From the NCBI GenBank assembly GCA_905234835.1, contig CAJOIZ010000023.1:1-37442 (forward strand): a DNA stretch of 37,442 nucleotides, in the 5' to 3' direction. Source of the stretch: Paludibacteraceae bacterium. Lineage in GTDB: Bacteria; Bacteroidota; Bacteroidia; Bacteroidales; Paludibacteraceae. The position numbers were made by a program, and so were the translations under genes. This document shows positions 6,971 through 13,998 of this stretch, in pieces. How positions within the stretch are numbered: the first letter of the stretch is position 1; every line of letters begins with the position of its first letter. Under the pieces are notes generated by a model. The model was not told the origin of the DNA. It searched no databases and worked only from the letters and a program-made list of their open reading frames with translations.

Positions 6971-8923
6971 CTAGAATAATCTTTGCTGTAAGGCCCATTG
7001 AATGTCAGGAAATATAATCGGCATAAGGGCATCCATGTCATATTTTGGAGTAATTCCTGCATTGCGGATATTCCTTTCTATCTCGGTAAGGGTTATGGAC
7101 ATATTAGGTACAAGACCATGATTTTGGAATATCATTCTCCGACATTCCATCATTCGTATGTATAGGTGATAATACGGAGATGCTAATTCATTAATAAAAA
7201 ATGGTCTATAATGCCTGCTTTCTTTGAAATCATTCCCTACAAGTTCACCTAAATAAATAGAATATAAGTGACGAATGATGTCCCTTTTTTCATAAACCAA
7301 CTTGTATGTATCCTTGCTATGAGCCAAGGGTGAATCGTTAAGTCGCTCATAGCATAATATGATCATTTCTATTTCCTTGAATGAAGCAGCATAATTATAA
7401 TACTTATCCCGACTTTTTGATTCTTCTATGATGTCTGTAAATCGCTGGGTTATTTTAGACAAATATCTTTCCTTATCTGGCAAGTGATAATCATGATTCA
7501 CATATAAATTGAGAGTTATATTCTCATATAATTTTAATTTAATATTCATTTCATGATACGAGTGTGAGAAATATGCCTGAGGAATATTCTCAAATCGCTT
7601 CCAGTCAAAGGTGTAATTATTTCTTCTAAGGAAAAGATATAATTCTGTTATTTTTATATCATTGTTATTTTTTCTCCCGTAATTCGAATATGAATGTGAA
7701 ATGCTTTTACATATTCTGTTATGTATCTCTTCGTCAGCAAATCCTTTTTCCTCATTGTTAAGTTGCTGATAATATTGCCATAAATCCTCAAGAGATATAG
7801 ACTCATTATAGATATAATCTTCAATTTTGTTCTGTATCCGCCTTTTAACATTATACAATCTTTCATGTTCTTTTCTTTCCGCTTCTTCTTTTCTACGCAA
7901 ATCTTCTTCCTCTCTTTTTCGTTGTTCTTCTTGTTCACGCAATATTTCTTGTTCAATATGCCATAGACGCGCCCTTTCTCTCTCTTCTTTTTCCTTTTGG
8001 ATACGGATAGCTTCTTGCTTTTTTCTATATTTCTCTTCTGCCTTTCGTATTCTTTCTTTTATTACCTTCTGCTCGGTTTCACACTGTTTTTTATTTTTCT
8101 CCACATCAAAATAGTAAACCGAATAATCATTCCTGTCGAATATCAGATCATCAAATGTGATTAACTTGTGTTGATAAATAGGATACTCTACAATTTCTCC
8201 TTGATTGTTGCAGTAATAACTTTTGTAGTAGCATTTTAGGTATAATTTACCTTCCGCCTCTGTAAGTATCCGTGCTTCTTCATCCATAACAAAGGCTTGG
8301 CACTTGTTAGAATAGATAATATCCTTTTGGTGGAATAAATTCGGGCGGAACTCATTAATCACCCATAAAAGGAACATGTTGTGTGATGCATAGAAATCCT
8401 CTCGACCTAAAATAGTATCCATGAATGTACTTGTAATCTGCACTTCAATGGCAATATCTTTATTTGGGAAGATAGCGCGAATATCGGGGCAACGACGATC
8501 ACTGTGGTCTTGTTCGTCCACAATATATCGCTCAATTCTTGTTTCCGCGCCATATTGTTCTAAGGTGTCTGCAATGAGGGATTTTAATTGTAGATGCAAT
8601 TTACCTTCTTCCTTGTTGGCGAACTTTTTTAATTCAATTTGTCTTCTAGACAGACTATTCGCTTCCTCCCGATACCCGCAACACTCCGCATCGTGTTTGA
8701 ACTTGTGCCGGAAATGTAATCTTTGCATATTCTCACCTTTCCCTCCTCCACATATTTTCAAAGGCTTCTCACAGAGTCCACAATAAAGGTGTTTTTCGCC
8801 ACGCTGAATAGCATGACGCCACAGAAACAAATTTTCCTCGCTATATTGCGTAAAGAAGTTTTGGCTACTTAATTTTTCCGCTTTGTTATCTAAAGATGTG
8901 CGATATGTTGCAACGCTATACAT
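6971..8923 (-). CDS. CoiA-like / DUF6035-type nuclease domain protein
   Basis: This 650-residue protein resembles the competence protein CoiA family in its first third. It has a zinc-finger-like N-terminal module (C48, C51, H70, H73, C81/C82) and then an E/H/K-containing helix. A restriction-like nuclease core follows with PDIRA (D147) and the strand IAIEVQIT (E160, Q162), matching the D...ExQ arrangement of CoiA-type PD-(D/E)XK folds. A long Arg/Lys/Glu-rich coiled coil covers about 270-380, and the last 270 residues are unrecognised. The gene is visibly AT-rich beside its neighbours, suggesting horizontal acquisition. It stands alone after a frameshifted WYL regulator, with its own -7 box (TAATTTTG, 8974-8967). 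A role in DNA uptake or phage defence is inference. Confidence 0.7.
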   Translation of the reverse strand: MYSVATYRTSLDNKAEKLSSQNFFTQYSEENLFLWRHAIQRGEKHLYCGLCEKPLKICGGGKGENMQRLHFRHKFKHDAECCGYREEANSLSRRQIELKKFANKEEGKLHLQLKSLIADTLEQYGAETRIERYIVDEQDHSDRRCPDIRAIFPNKDIAIEVQITSTFMDTILGREDFYASHNMFLLWVINEFRPNLFHQKDIIYSNKCQAFVMDEEARILTEAEGKLYLKCYYKSYYCNNQGEIVEYPIYQHKLITFDDLIFDRNDYSVYYFDVEKNKKQCETEQKVIKERIRKAEEKYRKKQEAIRIQKEKEERERARLWHIEQEILREQEEQRKREEEDLRRKEEAERKEHERLYNVKRRIQNKIEDYIYNESISLEDLWQYYQQLNNEEKGFADEEIHNRICKSISHSYSNYGRKNNNDIKITELYLFLRRNNYTFDWKRFENIPQAYFSHSYHEMNIKLKLYENITLNLYVNHDYHLPDKERYLSKITQRFTDIIEESKSRDKYYNYAASFKEIEMIILCYERLNDSPLAHSKDTYKLVYEKRDIIRHLYSIYLGELVGNDFKESRHYRPFFINELASPYYHLYIRMMECRRMIFQNHGLVPNMSITLTEIERNIRNAGITPKYDMDALMPIIFPDIQWALQQRLF

Positions 8924-8966
8924 AATAAATTCTTTAAAATGAAATAACTATTTCTGATTTTCGCTG

Positions 8967-8974
8967 CAAAATTA
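8967..8974 (-). promoter_or_regulatory. -7 promoter element of the CoiA-like gene
   Basis: TAATTTTG on the minus strand fits TAnnTTTG, 43 bases upstream of the ATG at 8923. A -33 TTTG is only at non-ideal spacing (8989-8992). Confidence 0.45.
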
Positions 8975-9038
8975 CCACATCAAACTCTCAAAACTCGGGA
9001 GTGAAACAGAAAAAAATACAAAAAAGTGCATTTTTTAG

Positions 9039-9952
9039 TTATTCGTACATCTTTAGAATGTTCCTGGCTTCCTCTGCAAACTGCAGACGCAACGATTCGG
9101 GGGCTAAAATTTCTATCTCGGAACCGTGCGTGCGGAGCTGCTGGATGAAGTCAAGCGTCGGGGCTACGAACCACTCAAAGACGCAAGGCTCAACCTCTTT
9201 CTGCGAGTGATGAAGTGGAAGAGAACGGACAAAAGGAGCTGCATCTTCCGAAAAACGCGCACGGATAAGTTCCGGCGTGAACTGCTCGCCGCGGAAGACA
9301 CCATAATAGCCGTCAAAATAGGACTGCGGGTCGAAGTTCTTTGGTAATCGGAAGGTCTCTCCATCGTTTCCATGTGTTTGACACGGTCAAGCGCATAGAG
9401 GCGTGGTTCATTCTTGGGGGTGTTGTGTACTCCGTCAATCTCTTCAATGAAACCTAATACGTACCATCTCTGCTTGAATACTTTCAGGCAAAGCGGTGCC
9501 AACAAGAAGATGTGGGGTGACTCCTTGCTGTCAAAGCGCAAATGCGATACGTGCAACCACTTGCTGTCGCGCATGGCATTGACGATAGTGGTCAGATACT
9601 CGGTGCCTTCAGGAATGGGTTCATAAAGAATACGGTCGCGGAGTTCACGGCTGGTGTCTAACGACTGGCTGACTGCAAACTGTGATAGTAACCATTGTTT
9701 GGTTTGACTATTGATGTCGGAGTCATCGATGTAGTAGAGACCATTCGCGCGGTCACATAGGATTTCGATGTCGAATAGTTCTTCCACATCGTTCTTGTAG
9801 CGGAAGAAAGTGCTGTCTGCCAACCGCGATTCGTGATTGTCGTTGATTCTTGCACTCGCCCACTTTCGGTCAATCTCCTCTCTACTGATCTTCCCTGCAC
9901 TGCGGATGGTATCCACCAACCAGATATATCTCTTGTATTGTGAAACAGACAT
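9039..9952 (-). pseudogene. WYL-domain transcriptional regulator, frameshifted
   Basis: The first frame (9952 down to about 9360) encodes a winged-helix N-terminus (about 1-75) and a WYL domain (about 115-195, with the WYL position reading WYVLGF at 163-168). At about 9356-9361 (TCTCTC on the plus strand, GAGAGA on the coding strand) the frame breaks. The original frame ends at 9164 in an Arg/Ser-rich nonsense tail. The correct C-terminal WCX-like region (FRLPKNFDPQSYFDGYYGVF through ARNILKMYE) continues in another frame to a stop at 9039. Removing two bases of the GA run restores one frame of 303 codons. WYL proteins are ligand-sensing regulators, often of defence or DNA-damage genes. A real mutation, a phase-variable slip site or an assembly error are all possible. 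Confidence 0.8.
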
Positions 9953-10009
9953 AGGCTACTCTTGTTGTTTTGCCATAAGACGCTGTATGAGCCAGAGGTT
10001 TTTCGTCTG

Positions 10010-10041
10010 CAAAGGTACTGCTTTATTCTGACATAAGCAAA
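10010..10041 (-). promoter_or_regulatory. Promoter of the WYL gene
   Basis: Minus-strand -7 box TACCTTTG (10017-10010) with TTTG (10041-10038) 20 bases upstream, about 57 bases before the ATG at 9952. Confidence 0.6.
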
Positions 10042-10102
10042 CAAAATTGCCTATAATACAAAATATGAGCTTTTAAAGGTTAATGAACAGAACTATTAGA
10101 AA

Positions 10103-10171
10103 CTATCCACCCAAGATTATCTTTGCCAAACTAATTAAGAGACTTATCAATTCTTCCATAATCACTTCCAT
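10103..10171 (-). CDS. Candidate 18-22 residue hydrophobic peptide (type I toxin-like)
   Basis: A short open frame encodes MEVI followed by MEELISLLISLAKIILGG and a TAG stop. The second ATG (10159) has GGAAG six bases upstream and may be the true start. The peptide is almost wholly Leu/Ile with spaced Glu, Ser and Lys, so it would form an amphipathic or membrane helix. A minus-strand TATCTTTG promoter lies at 10261-10254. The leader holds a strong hairpin with a GTGA loop (10186-10217). A plus-strand TATCTTTG (10118-10125) inside the frame could make an antisense RNA over the leader. That arrangement is what type I toxin-antitoxin loci look like, but no homologue is recognised and very short frames arise by chance. 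Confidence 0.3.
   Translation of the reverse strand: MEVIMEELISLLISLAKIILGG
10118..10125 (+). promoter_or_regulatory. Possible antisense promoter inside the peptide frame
   Basis: An exact plus-strand TATCTTTG. A transcript from it would be antisense to the peptide's 5-prime part and leader hairpin. No -33 TTTG is seen, so this is weak. Confidence 0.25.
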
Positions 10172-10185
10172 TTAGTGGGTTTTGT

Positions 10186-10217
10186 GCACCCGCCGACTCT
10201 CACGAGCCGACGGGTGC
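10186..10217 (-). other. Strong RNA hairpin in the peptide leader
   Basis: On the minus strand the outer stem is GCACCCG / CGGGTGC, followed by a 2x2 internal loop. The inner stem GGCTC / GAGTC is closed by a GTGA tetraloop. It lies between the promoter at 10254 and the short frame at 10171. No U-tract follows in either direction, so it is not a standard terminator. Confidence 0.55.
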
Positions 10218-10253
10218 TAATTCTTCAATACAAAAACATAAAGTAAAAATGCA

Positions 10254-10261
10254 CAAAGATA
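10254..10261 (-). promoter_or_regulatory. Minus-strand -7 element for the peptide locus
   Basis: An exact TATCTTTG on the minus strand, 28 bases beyond the stop codon of the NTase-phosphoesterase gene and about 83 bases upstream of the short frame. No good -33 box is visible. Confidence 0.4.
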
Positions 10262-10288
10262 TAAATAGGCTTATCCGGAAGTTTTCTA

Positions 10289-11773
10289 TTACACCTCTAT
10301 ATATTTCGATGGATCAAAACCATTACGACGATACTCACCATGTGAAATGTAACCAAGCTGGTTAGATATGATGCGTGTGGCACCTATCTGCGCCTCTATA
10401 TTGCGGTGCGAGTGCCCGTAAATCCAATAATCAATACCCGAATCGGCAATATAGTTACCCAACTCAACCGTAAAAGCTCCATTGATAGTGCTTCCTTTGA
10501 ACTCGGGCGCAGTACATAATTGCGTCGGCACATGGTGGGTGAGGACAATCTTTTTCTTTGCGCGGCTATCTGCTACGGCCTGTCGGATAAACGCCAGACA
10601 ACGCTCATGTTCGGCGTTGAAATTCTGTGCATTGAGGCGGTTGCCCTCATATTTGATGCGGTAGAAATCACTCACTCCGCGCTCTACCATATATTCATTT
10701 CCCAGTTCAATTTTCGACCAAAGCGTGGAGACGATAATATCTACATCCGGCAGATGCACGACGCTGTTATAGTACGCCTTTACGTTCTGACGGATTTCCA
10801 GACAATAGTTATCCGGCATGGTTGCCAAATCATAATAGCCGTAGAAGTCATGGTTGCCGAGGCACACGATAACTTGCTTGTAGTTGCGCGAAGCCCAATG
10901 CCAGAAATCGTACGCCTTATAGGTCTCTCGTCCGGAATCCGGTAGGTCCAAATATGCCGTATCACCGGCAATAAGGAGTATATCACCCGTTACGTCCAAT
11001 GGATGAGCAGACAGCCAAGCGCGGTTGTCCGGGAACTCCAGATGCAAGTCACTCACAATTTGAATCCGCAAACCCGGTTCCGGCTTATAAAGCGCGATAT
11101 CACGCATTATCTGTATCAGCATGTCTGTGCGTTCAATCTCGTCTGCAGAGATGACGCATTCAATCTCTTCATTGAAATTGGGACGCTGTAGCATGGCTCC
11201 AAAGTGCTCCGAAAGATACTGCTGTACGTCTCTTTCCGCAGCACGAAAACGTGTCATAATGTCCGTGCAATAATTGAGCACATAGATAATATCCTCGAAG
11301 TCTTTTGCTCCCCGCCAATCGTTTCCACCTCGCGACAGTAATGCCTCGATTTTCGTAGCGATGTAATAAGGTGCACGCAGTCGATAAATTACCTTCCCAG
11401 AGGGAAGTTTGTATTGCTCTCGATGCTCAAATCCCGGTCGATACCATCGGTTGCCGAAACTTAGACTCTTTTCTTCGTAAGACATTACGTCCACCAGTTC
11501 TCCATTATAGACCCATCGGCAAATAACAGGAGGCTCTGATTCCGTATCATTTTGAAAATGCTGTTTGCGGAGTTGTTCTTCAAAAGCGGCATGCTCAGCA
11601 TAGTTGGCGGAGTTTACCACGCAGTCCACATCCGCAGTTGGTCTTGGCTCTAATGCCGCAGGATCGGTGGCGTACGAACCGGCTAATGCTCCCCCAACGT
11701 ACACAAGTCGTTCGTTCAGATTCTGCATGCCTTCGGCTATCTCCTGCAAACGTTCGTTATTGGTTTTCGACAT
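10289..11773 (-). CDS. Nucleotidyltransferase fused to calcineurin-like metallophosphoesterase
   Basis: This 494-residue protein has two catalytic domains. Residues 1-230 look like a pol-beta-type nucleotidyltransferase of the AbiEii/MenT kind. It has GS (32-33) followed by the metal pair D48-x-D50 (TADVDCVV), a third acidic residue in ELVDVM (D95), and a K141...KDFED helix (157-161) typical of that class. Residues 235-494 form a complete metallophosphoesterase: D242-L-H244, GD (270-271), GNHD (306-309), THH (412-414) and GHSH (453-456). All expected metal ligands are present in both halves. Its start overlaps the end of the upstream HTH gene by 17 bases, so the two are translationally coupled. 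The likely role is a toxin or defence effector controlled by the HTH protein. Whether the phosphoesterase counters, complements or is unrelated to the transferase is unknown. Confidence 0.85.
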   Translation of the reverse strand: MSKTNNERLQEIAEGMQNLNERLVYVGGALAGSYATDPAALEPRPTADVDCVVNSANYAEHAAFEEQLRKQHFQNDTESEPPVICRWVYNGELVDVMSYEEKSLSFGNRWYRPGFEHREQYKLPSGKVIYRLRAPYYIATKIEALLSRGGNDWRGAKDFEDIIYVLNYCTDIMTRFRAAERDVQQYLSEHFGAMLQRPNFNEEIECVISADEIERTDMLIQIMRDIALYKPEPGLRIQIVSDLHLEFPDNRAWLSAHPLDVTGDILLIAGDTAYLDLPDSGRETYKAYDFWHWASRNYKQVIVCLGNHDFYGYYDLATMPDNYCLEIRQNVKAYYNSVVHLPDVDIIVSTLWSKIELGNEYMVERGVSDFYRIKYEGNRLNAQNFNAEHERCLAFIRQAVADSRAKKKIVLTHHVPTQLCTAPEFKGSTINGAFTVELGNYIADSGIDYWIYGHSHRNIEAQIGATRIISNQLGYISHGEYRRNGFDPSKYIEV

Positions 11774-12272
11774 AGTTCCGGATGTGTTTGTTCAGTTCTG
11801 CAATGGCAATCTCTTTCTCACGTGCACGTCCCATACGCAGCGTGTCGGCAATGACCAGCAGTTGGTATAACTCCTCGTCACGCAAAGCAGCTTCCGGCAC
11901 AGAAGGGTAGAGAGGGGTTATCTGTTGACCGCGCGCATTACCTTTGATATAACGCCATACAAATTGCTCGGAAGAATCCGTTACTTGTTCTTTGAGAGGT
12001 GCAGCACTTACATACGCAGGTATACCACGGATGATACGTCCTGTCTCTGCCGGAAAAACATAAGGCAAGCCATGAATCATAAACTCCTGTAACGCCAGCG
12101 TGTTCACGCGTTTCTTGTTGCGATCTATCAATTGCGCCTTTTTGCTACGTTCCAGACTTTCACTCACACTCGAAGCACTCATGCCGAGTTCTTCCGCGAG
12201 TTTTCGTAAAGAAAGTTCTCGTCCTTTTGAGGTCAATTTCTTTAAAAGTATAACCAAATCTTGCTCTTTCAT
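11757..12272 (-). CDS. Winged helix-turn-helix protein, likely repressor/antitoxin of the NTase operon
   Basis: This 171-residue protein has an N-terminal winged HTH. Residues 21-45 (SLRKLAEELGMSASSVSESL) form the helix-turn-helix, as in MarR/AsnC-like regulators, with the wing at about 46-60. The C-terminal 100 residues are not recognised, as expected for an antitoxin-type partner. The gene is first in an operon with the nucleotidyltransferase-phosphoesterase and overlaps it by 17 bases. This parallels AbiEi/AbiEii and MenA/MenT pairs, where the wHTH protein represses its own promoter and neutralises the transferase. Two palindromes sharing a GTTCG core flank its promoter, strongly suggesting autoregulation. 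The pairing is inferred from context, not shown. Confidence 0.75.
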   Translation of the reverse strand: MKEQDLVILLKKLTSKGRELSLRKLAEELGMSASSVSESLERSKKAQLIDRNKKRVNTLALQEFMIHGLPYVFPAETGRIIRGIPAYVSAAPLKEQVTDSSEQFVWRYIKGNARGQQITPLYPSVPEAALRDEELYQLLVIADTLRMGRAREKEIAIAELNKHIRNYVENQ

Positions 12273-12296
12273 AACTGCTTAAAATCATGGATTTCC

Positions 12297-12336
12297 GATT
12301 TAATGTTCGTTGTTCGCGAACAGCGAACATTAAATC
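12297..12336. promoter_or_regulatory. 40-bp near-perfect palindrome (operator O1)
   Basis: The half GATTTAATGTTCGTTGTTCG is followed directly by its reverse complement with a single mismatched pair. It covers the predicted transcription start of the HTH gene, between the -7 box and the ATG, so a bound dimer or pair of dimers would block transcription. Confidence 0.85.
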
Positions 12337-12341
12337 CGCCG

Positions 12342-12371
12342 CAAAGGTACTGCTTTTTTGCTATAAGCAAA
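12342..12371 (-). promoter_or_regulatory. Promoter of the HTH / NTase-phosphoesterase operon
   Basis: Minus-strand -7 box TACCTTTG (12349-12342) with TTTG (12371-12368) 18 bases upstream. It lies between the two GTTCG palindromes. Confidence 0.75.
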
Positions 12372-12402
12372 TGAATATGTATTTTTTTTCACAAATCCGT
12401 TA

Positions 12403-12428
12403 TGTTCGCAGTTCGCGAATTGCGAACA
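12403..12428. promoter_or_regulatory. 26-bp palindrome (operator O2)
   Basis: TGTTCGCAGTTCG followed by CGAATTGCGAACA is an inverted repeat with one mismatched pair. It shares the GTTCG...CGAAC core with O1 and lies upstream of the -33 box. A second binding site for the same regulator is the simplest reading. Confidence 0.75.
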
Positions 12429-12603
12429 CTTAGACTATTACGCCAAGATGTCTTTGTACCCGTCGGTACGGGTGAGGACGGCTTGGGCGTATGAGCAAAC
12501 AGGGATGGTCTTGCTCTATGCTATCCCTATAGTATCCCTATACTATCCGTATAGTCAGCAAAGGGTGCGGGGATAGTAGGATTGGAGTGGGGAAGTTGTC
12601 GGA
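12429..12603. other. Structured intergenic segment downstream of sufD
   Basis: No gene is visible. It contains ACCCGT-CGGT-ACGGGT (12458-12473) nested inside a looser outer stem (CGCCAAG near 12441 with CTTGGGCG near 12482). An 11-bp tandem array follows at 12521-12553. There is no U-tract, so I do not call a sufD terminator. Confidence 0.4.
12521..12553. repeat. 11-bp tandem array A (3 units)
   Basis: CTATCCCTATA, GTATCCCTATA and CTATCCGTATA stand head to tail with an 11-base period. On the other strand each unit carries GGATAG or a near variant. Confidence 0.8.
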
Positions 12604-13263
12604 TTAGAGGGCGGGAGTAGTTGGGGCGGAGTGGGGGGAGTGGATCATTTGCAGGATCTCGGTCTGCTTGGTGTCATCGCCGAGGGGGGTGATGCATTCT
12701 GCCATAAAGGCTTCAACGAGCATCTGCTCGGCTTCCTGGCGCGAAATGCCGCGCTGCTGCATATAGAGAATGGCATCCTCGTCCAACTGGCCGGTAGAAG
12801 TGCCGTGGGAGGCTTTCACATCGTCCGCATAGATTTCCAAGACAGGTCGGATACGCATCTGCGCGTCGTCGCTGAGCAGGAGGTTGCGGTTGCTCTGCTG
12901 TGCGTCCACCTGCTGTGCGTCCTGTGCAAGGACCACCTCGCCAGCATACGAACCCTGTGCGCGGTCTTTGAGTACAAAGCGGCTGACCAATCGGGAAGTG
13001 CCGCCACCGACAAGGTGGTTGACAGCCGCTTCAATAGCACAGCGGTTGCTGCCGCCAAGATAAGTCAAGGCATAAATCTCGGTGGTGCAGTTTGCTCCCG
13101 TCTGGTTACATTGGACGCGGATATGCAGGTCGGAAGAGACTGTATCGTCGGGTTGTATGGCATAAAGGAAGAGACGGAGGGTAGAGTCCGCCTCCTGATT
13201 GAACGTCAAGTCCCGGTCGGAACGGCAAAGAATAACCTGTTGGTATGTACCTTTTACAACCAT
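12604..13263 (-). CDS. sufD: SufD-like Fe-S assembly protein, short form
   Basis: This 219-residue protein matches only the beta-helix core and C-terminal helices of SufB/SufD family proteins. The family signature is at 145-165 (IYADDVKASHGTSTGQLDED), with H153 in the SufD-type SHG context rather than the SufB form. The C-terminal helical part (RGISRQEAEQMLVEAF) is also present. The N-terminal half of a usual SufD (total over 400 residues) is absent, and the preceding DNA is occupied by sufC. Its ATG overlaps the end of sufC by 10 bases, so it is co-translated. SufD acts with SufB and SufC as the scaffold for Fe-S cluster assembly in the cytosol. No sufB or sufS is beside it, unlike the usual sufBCDS layout. 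Confidence 0.8.
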   Translation of the reverse strand: MVVKGTYQQVILCRSDRDLTFNQEADSTLRLFLYAIQPDDTVSSDLHIRVQCNQTGANCTTEIYALTYLGGSNRCAIEAAVNHLVGGGTSRLVSRFVLKDRAQGSYAGEVVLAQDAQQVDAQQSNRNLLLSDDAQMRIRPVLEIYADDVKASHGTSTGQLDEDAILYMQQRGISRQEAEQMLVEAFMAECITPLGDDTKQTEILQMIHSPHSAPTTPAL

Positions 13264-13988
13264 TCGTATCCCCTTTCCTCCAATTCGCGTGCAAGTGTCT
13301 TGTCGCCTGTTCGTACGATACGTCCGTTAGCGAGGACGTGTACGTAGTCGGGCACGATATAGTCGAGCAGTCTCTGGTAGTGGGTAATGAGCAGGCAGGC
13401 GTTGTCTTTGGTATGGCAGGCATTGACTCCATTCGCCACTATGCGCAATGCGTCTATGTCCAGTCCCGAGTCTATTTCGTCGAGTATAGCCAGTGCAGGA
13501 CGTAGCATAGTCATCTGGAAAATCTCGTTTTTCTTTTTCTCTCCGCCGGAGAAGCCTTCGTTGACGGAGCGGTTGTTGAGTTTATCCGCCATTTCGAGGA
13601 GTTGTTTCTTTTCCCTCATCTCTTTGAGGAACTGGGTAGCTGAGAGCGGTTCGCTGCCCTCGTACTTGCGTTTGTCGTTGACAGCGGTACGGAGGAAATT
13701 GACCATACTCACTCCGGGAATCTCCACAGGGTACTGGAACGAGAGGAAGAGTCCTTCTCTTGCGCGCTGTTCGGGGGGCATAGCGAGCAGGTCTTTTCCC
13801 CGAAAAATGACCGATCCTCCGGTCACTTCGTAGGCGGGATGTCCCGCCAGTACGGCACCGAGTGTCGATTTGCCGGCACCATTGGGTCCCATGATGGCGT
13901 GTATCTCACCCTCCCGGATAGTCAGATTGATGCCTTGCAGTATTTCTTTGCCTTCAATAGAGGCACGTAAGTCGCGTATCTCAAGCAT
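13254..13988 (-). CDS. sufC: Fe-S cluster assembly ATPase SufC
   Basis: This ABC-type ATPase energises the SufBCD scaffold. I start it at the ATG of MLEIRDL (13988), as in other SufC proteins, not at the TTG at 14006 that overlaps the upstream gene; this gives 244 residues. The Walker A motif GPNGAGKST is at 34-42, the Q-loop near LSFQYPVEIPG, the signature NEGFSGGEKKKNE (the SufC-specific form), and Walker B LAILDEIDSGLD. The switch His is in LLITHYQ. It lies between an M28 lipoprotein gene (10-base gap) and the short sufD (10-base overlap) in what looks like a transcript beginning at prs. Confidence 0.95.
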   Translation of the reverse strand: MLEIRDLRASIEGKEILQGINLTIREGEIHAIMGPNGAGKSTLGAVLAGHPAYEVTGGSVIFRGKDLLAMPPEQRAREGLFLSFQYPVEIPGVSMVNFLRTAVNDKRKYEGSEPLSATQFLKEMREKKQLLEMADKLNNRSVNEGFSGGEKKKNEIFQMTMLRPALAILDEIDSGLDIDALRIVANGVNACHTKDNACLLITHYQRLLDYIVPDYVHVLANGRIVRTGDKTLARELEERGYEWL

Positions 13989-13998
13989 ATTCACGGTG

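Noticed and set aside
9001..9210. Small plus-strand gene at the WYL C-terminus
   Set aside because: It is the complement of the out-of-frame but conserved WYL C-terminal coding sequence.
12441..12490. Riboswitch or terminator for sufD
   Set aside because: The nested stems have no U-tract and lie beyond the sufD stop at a distance of over 110 bases; no known riboswitch pattern is recognised.
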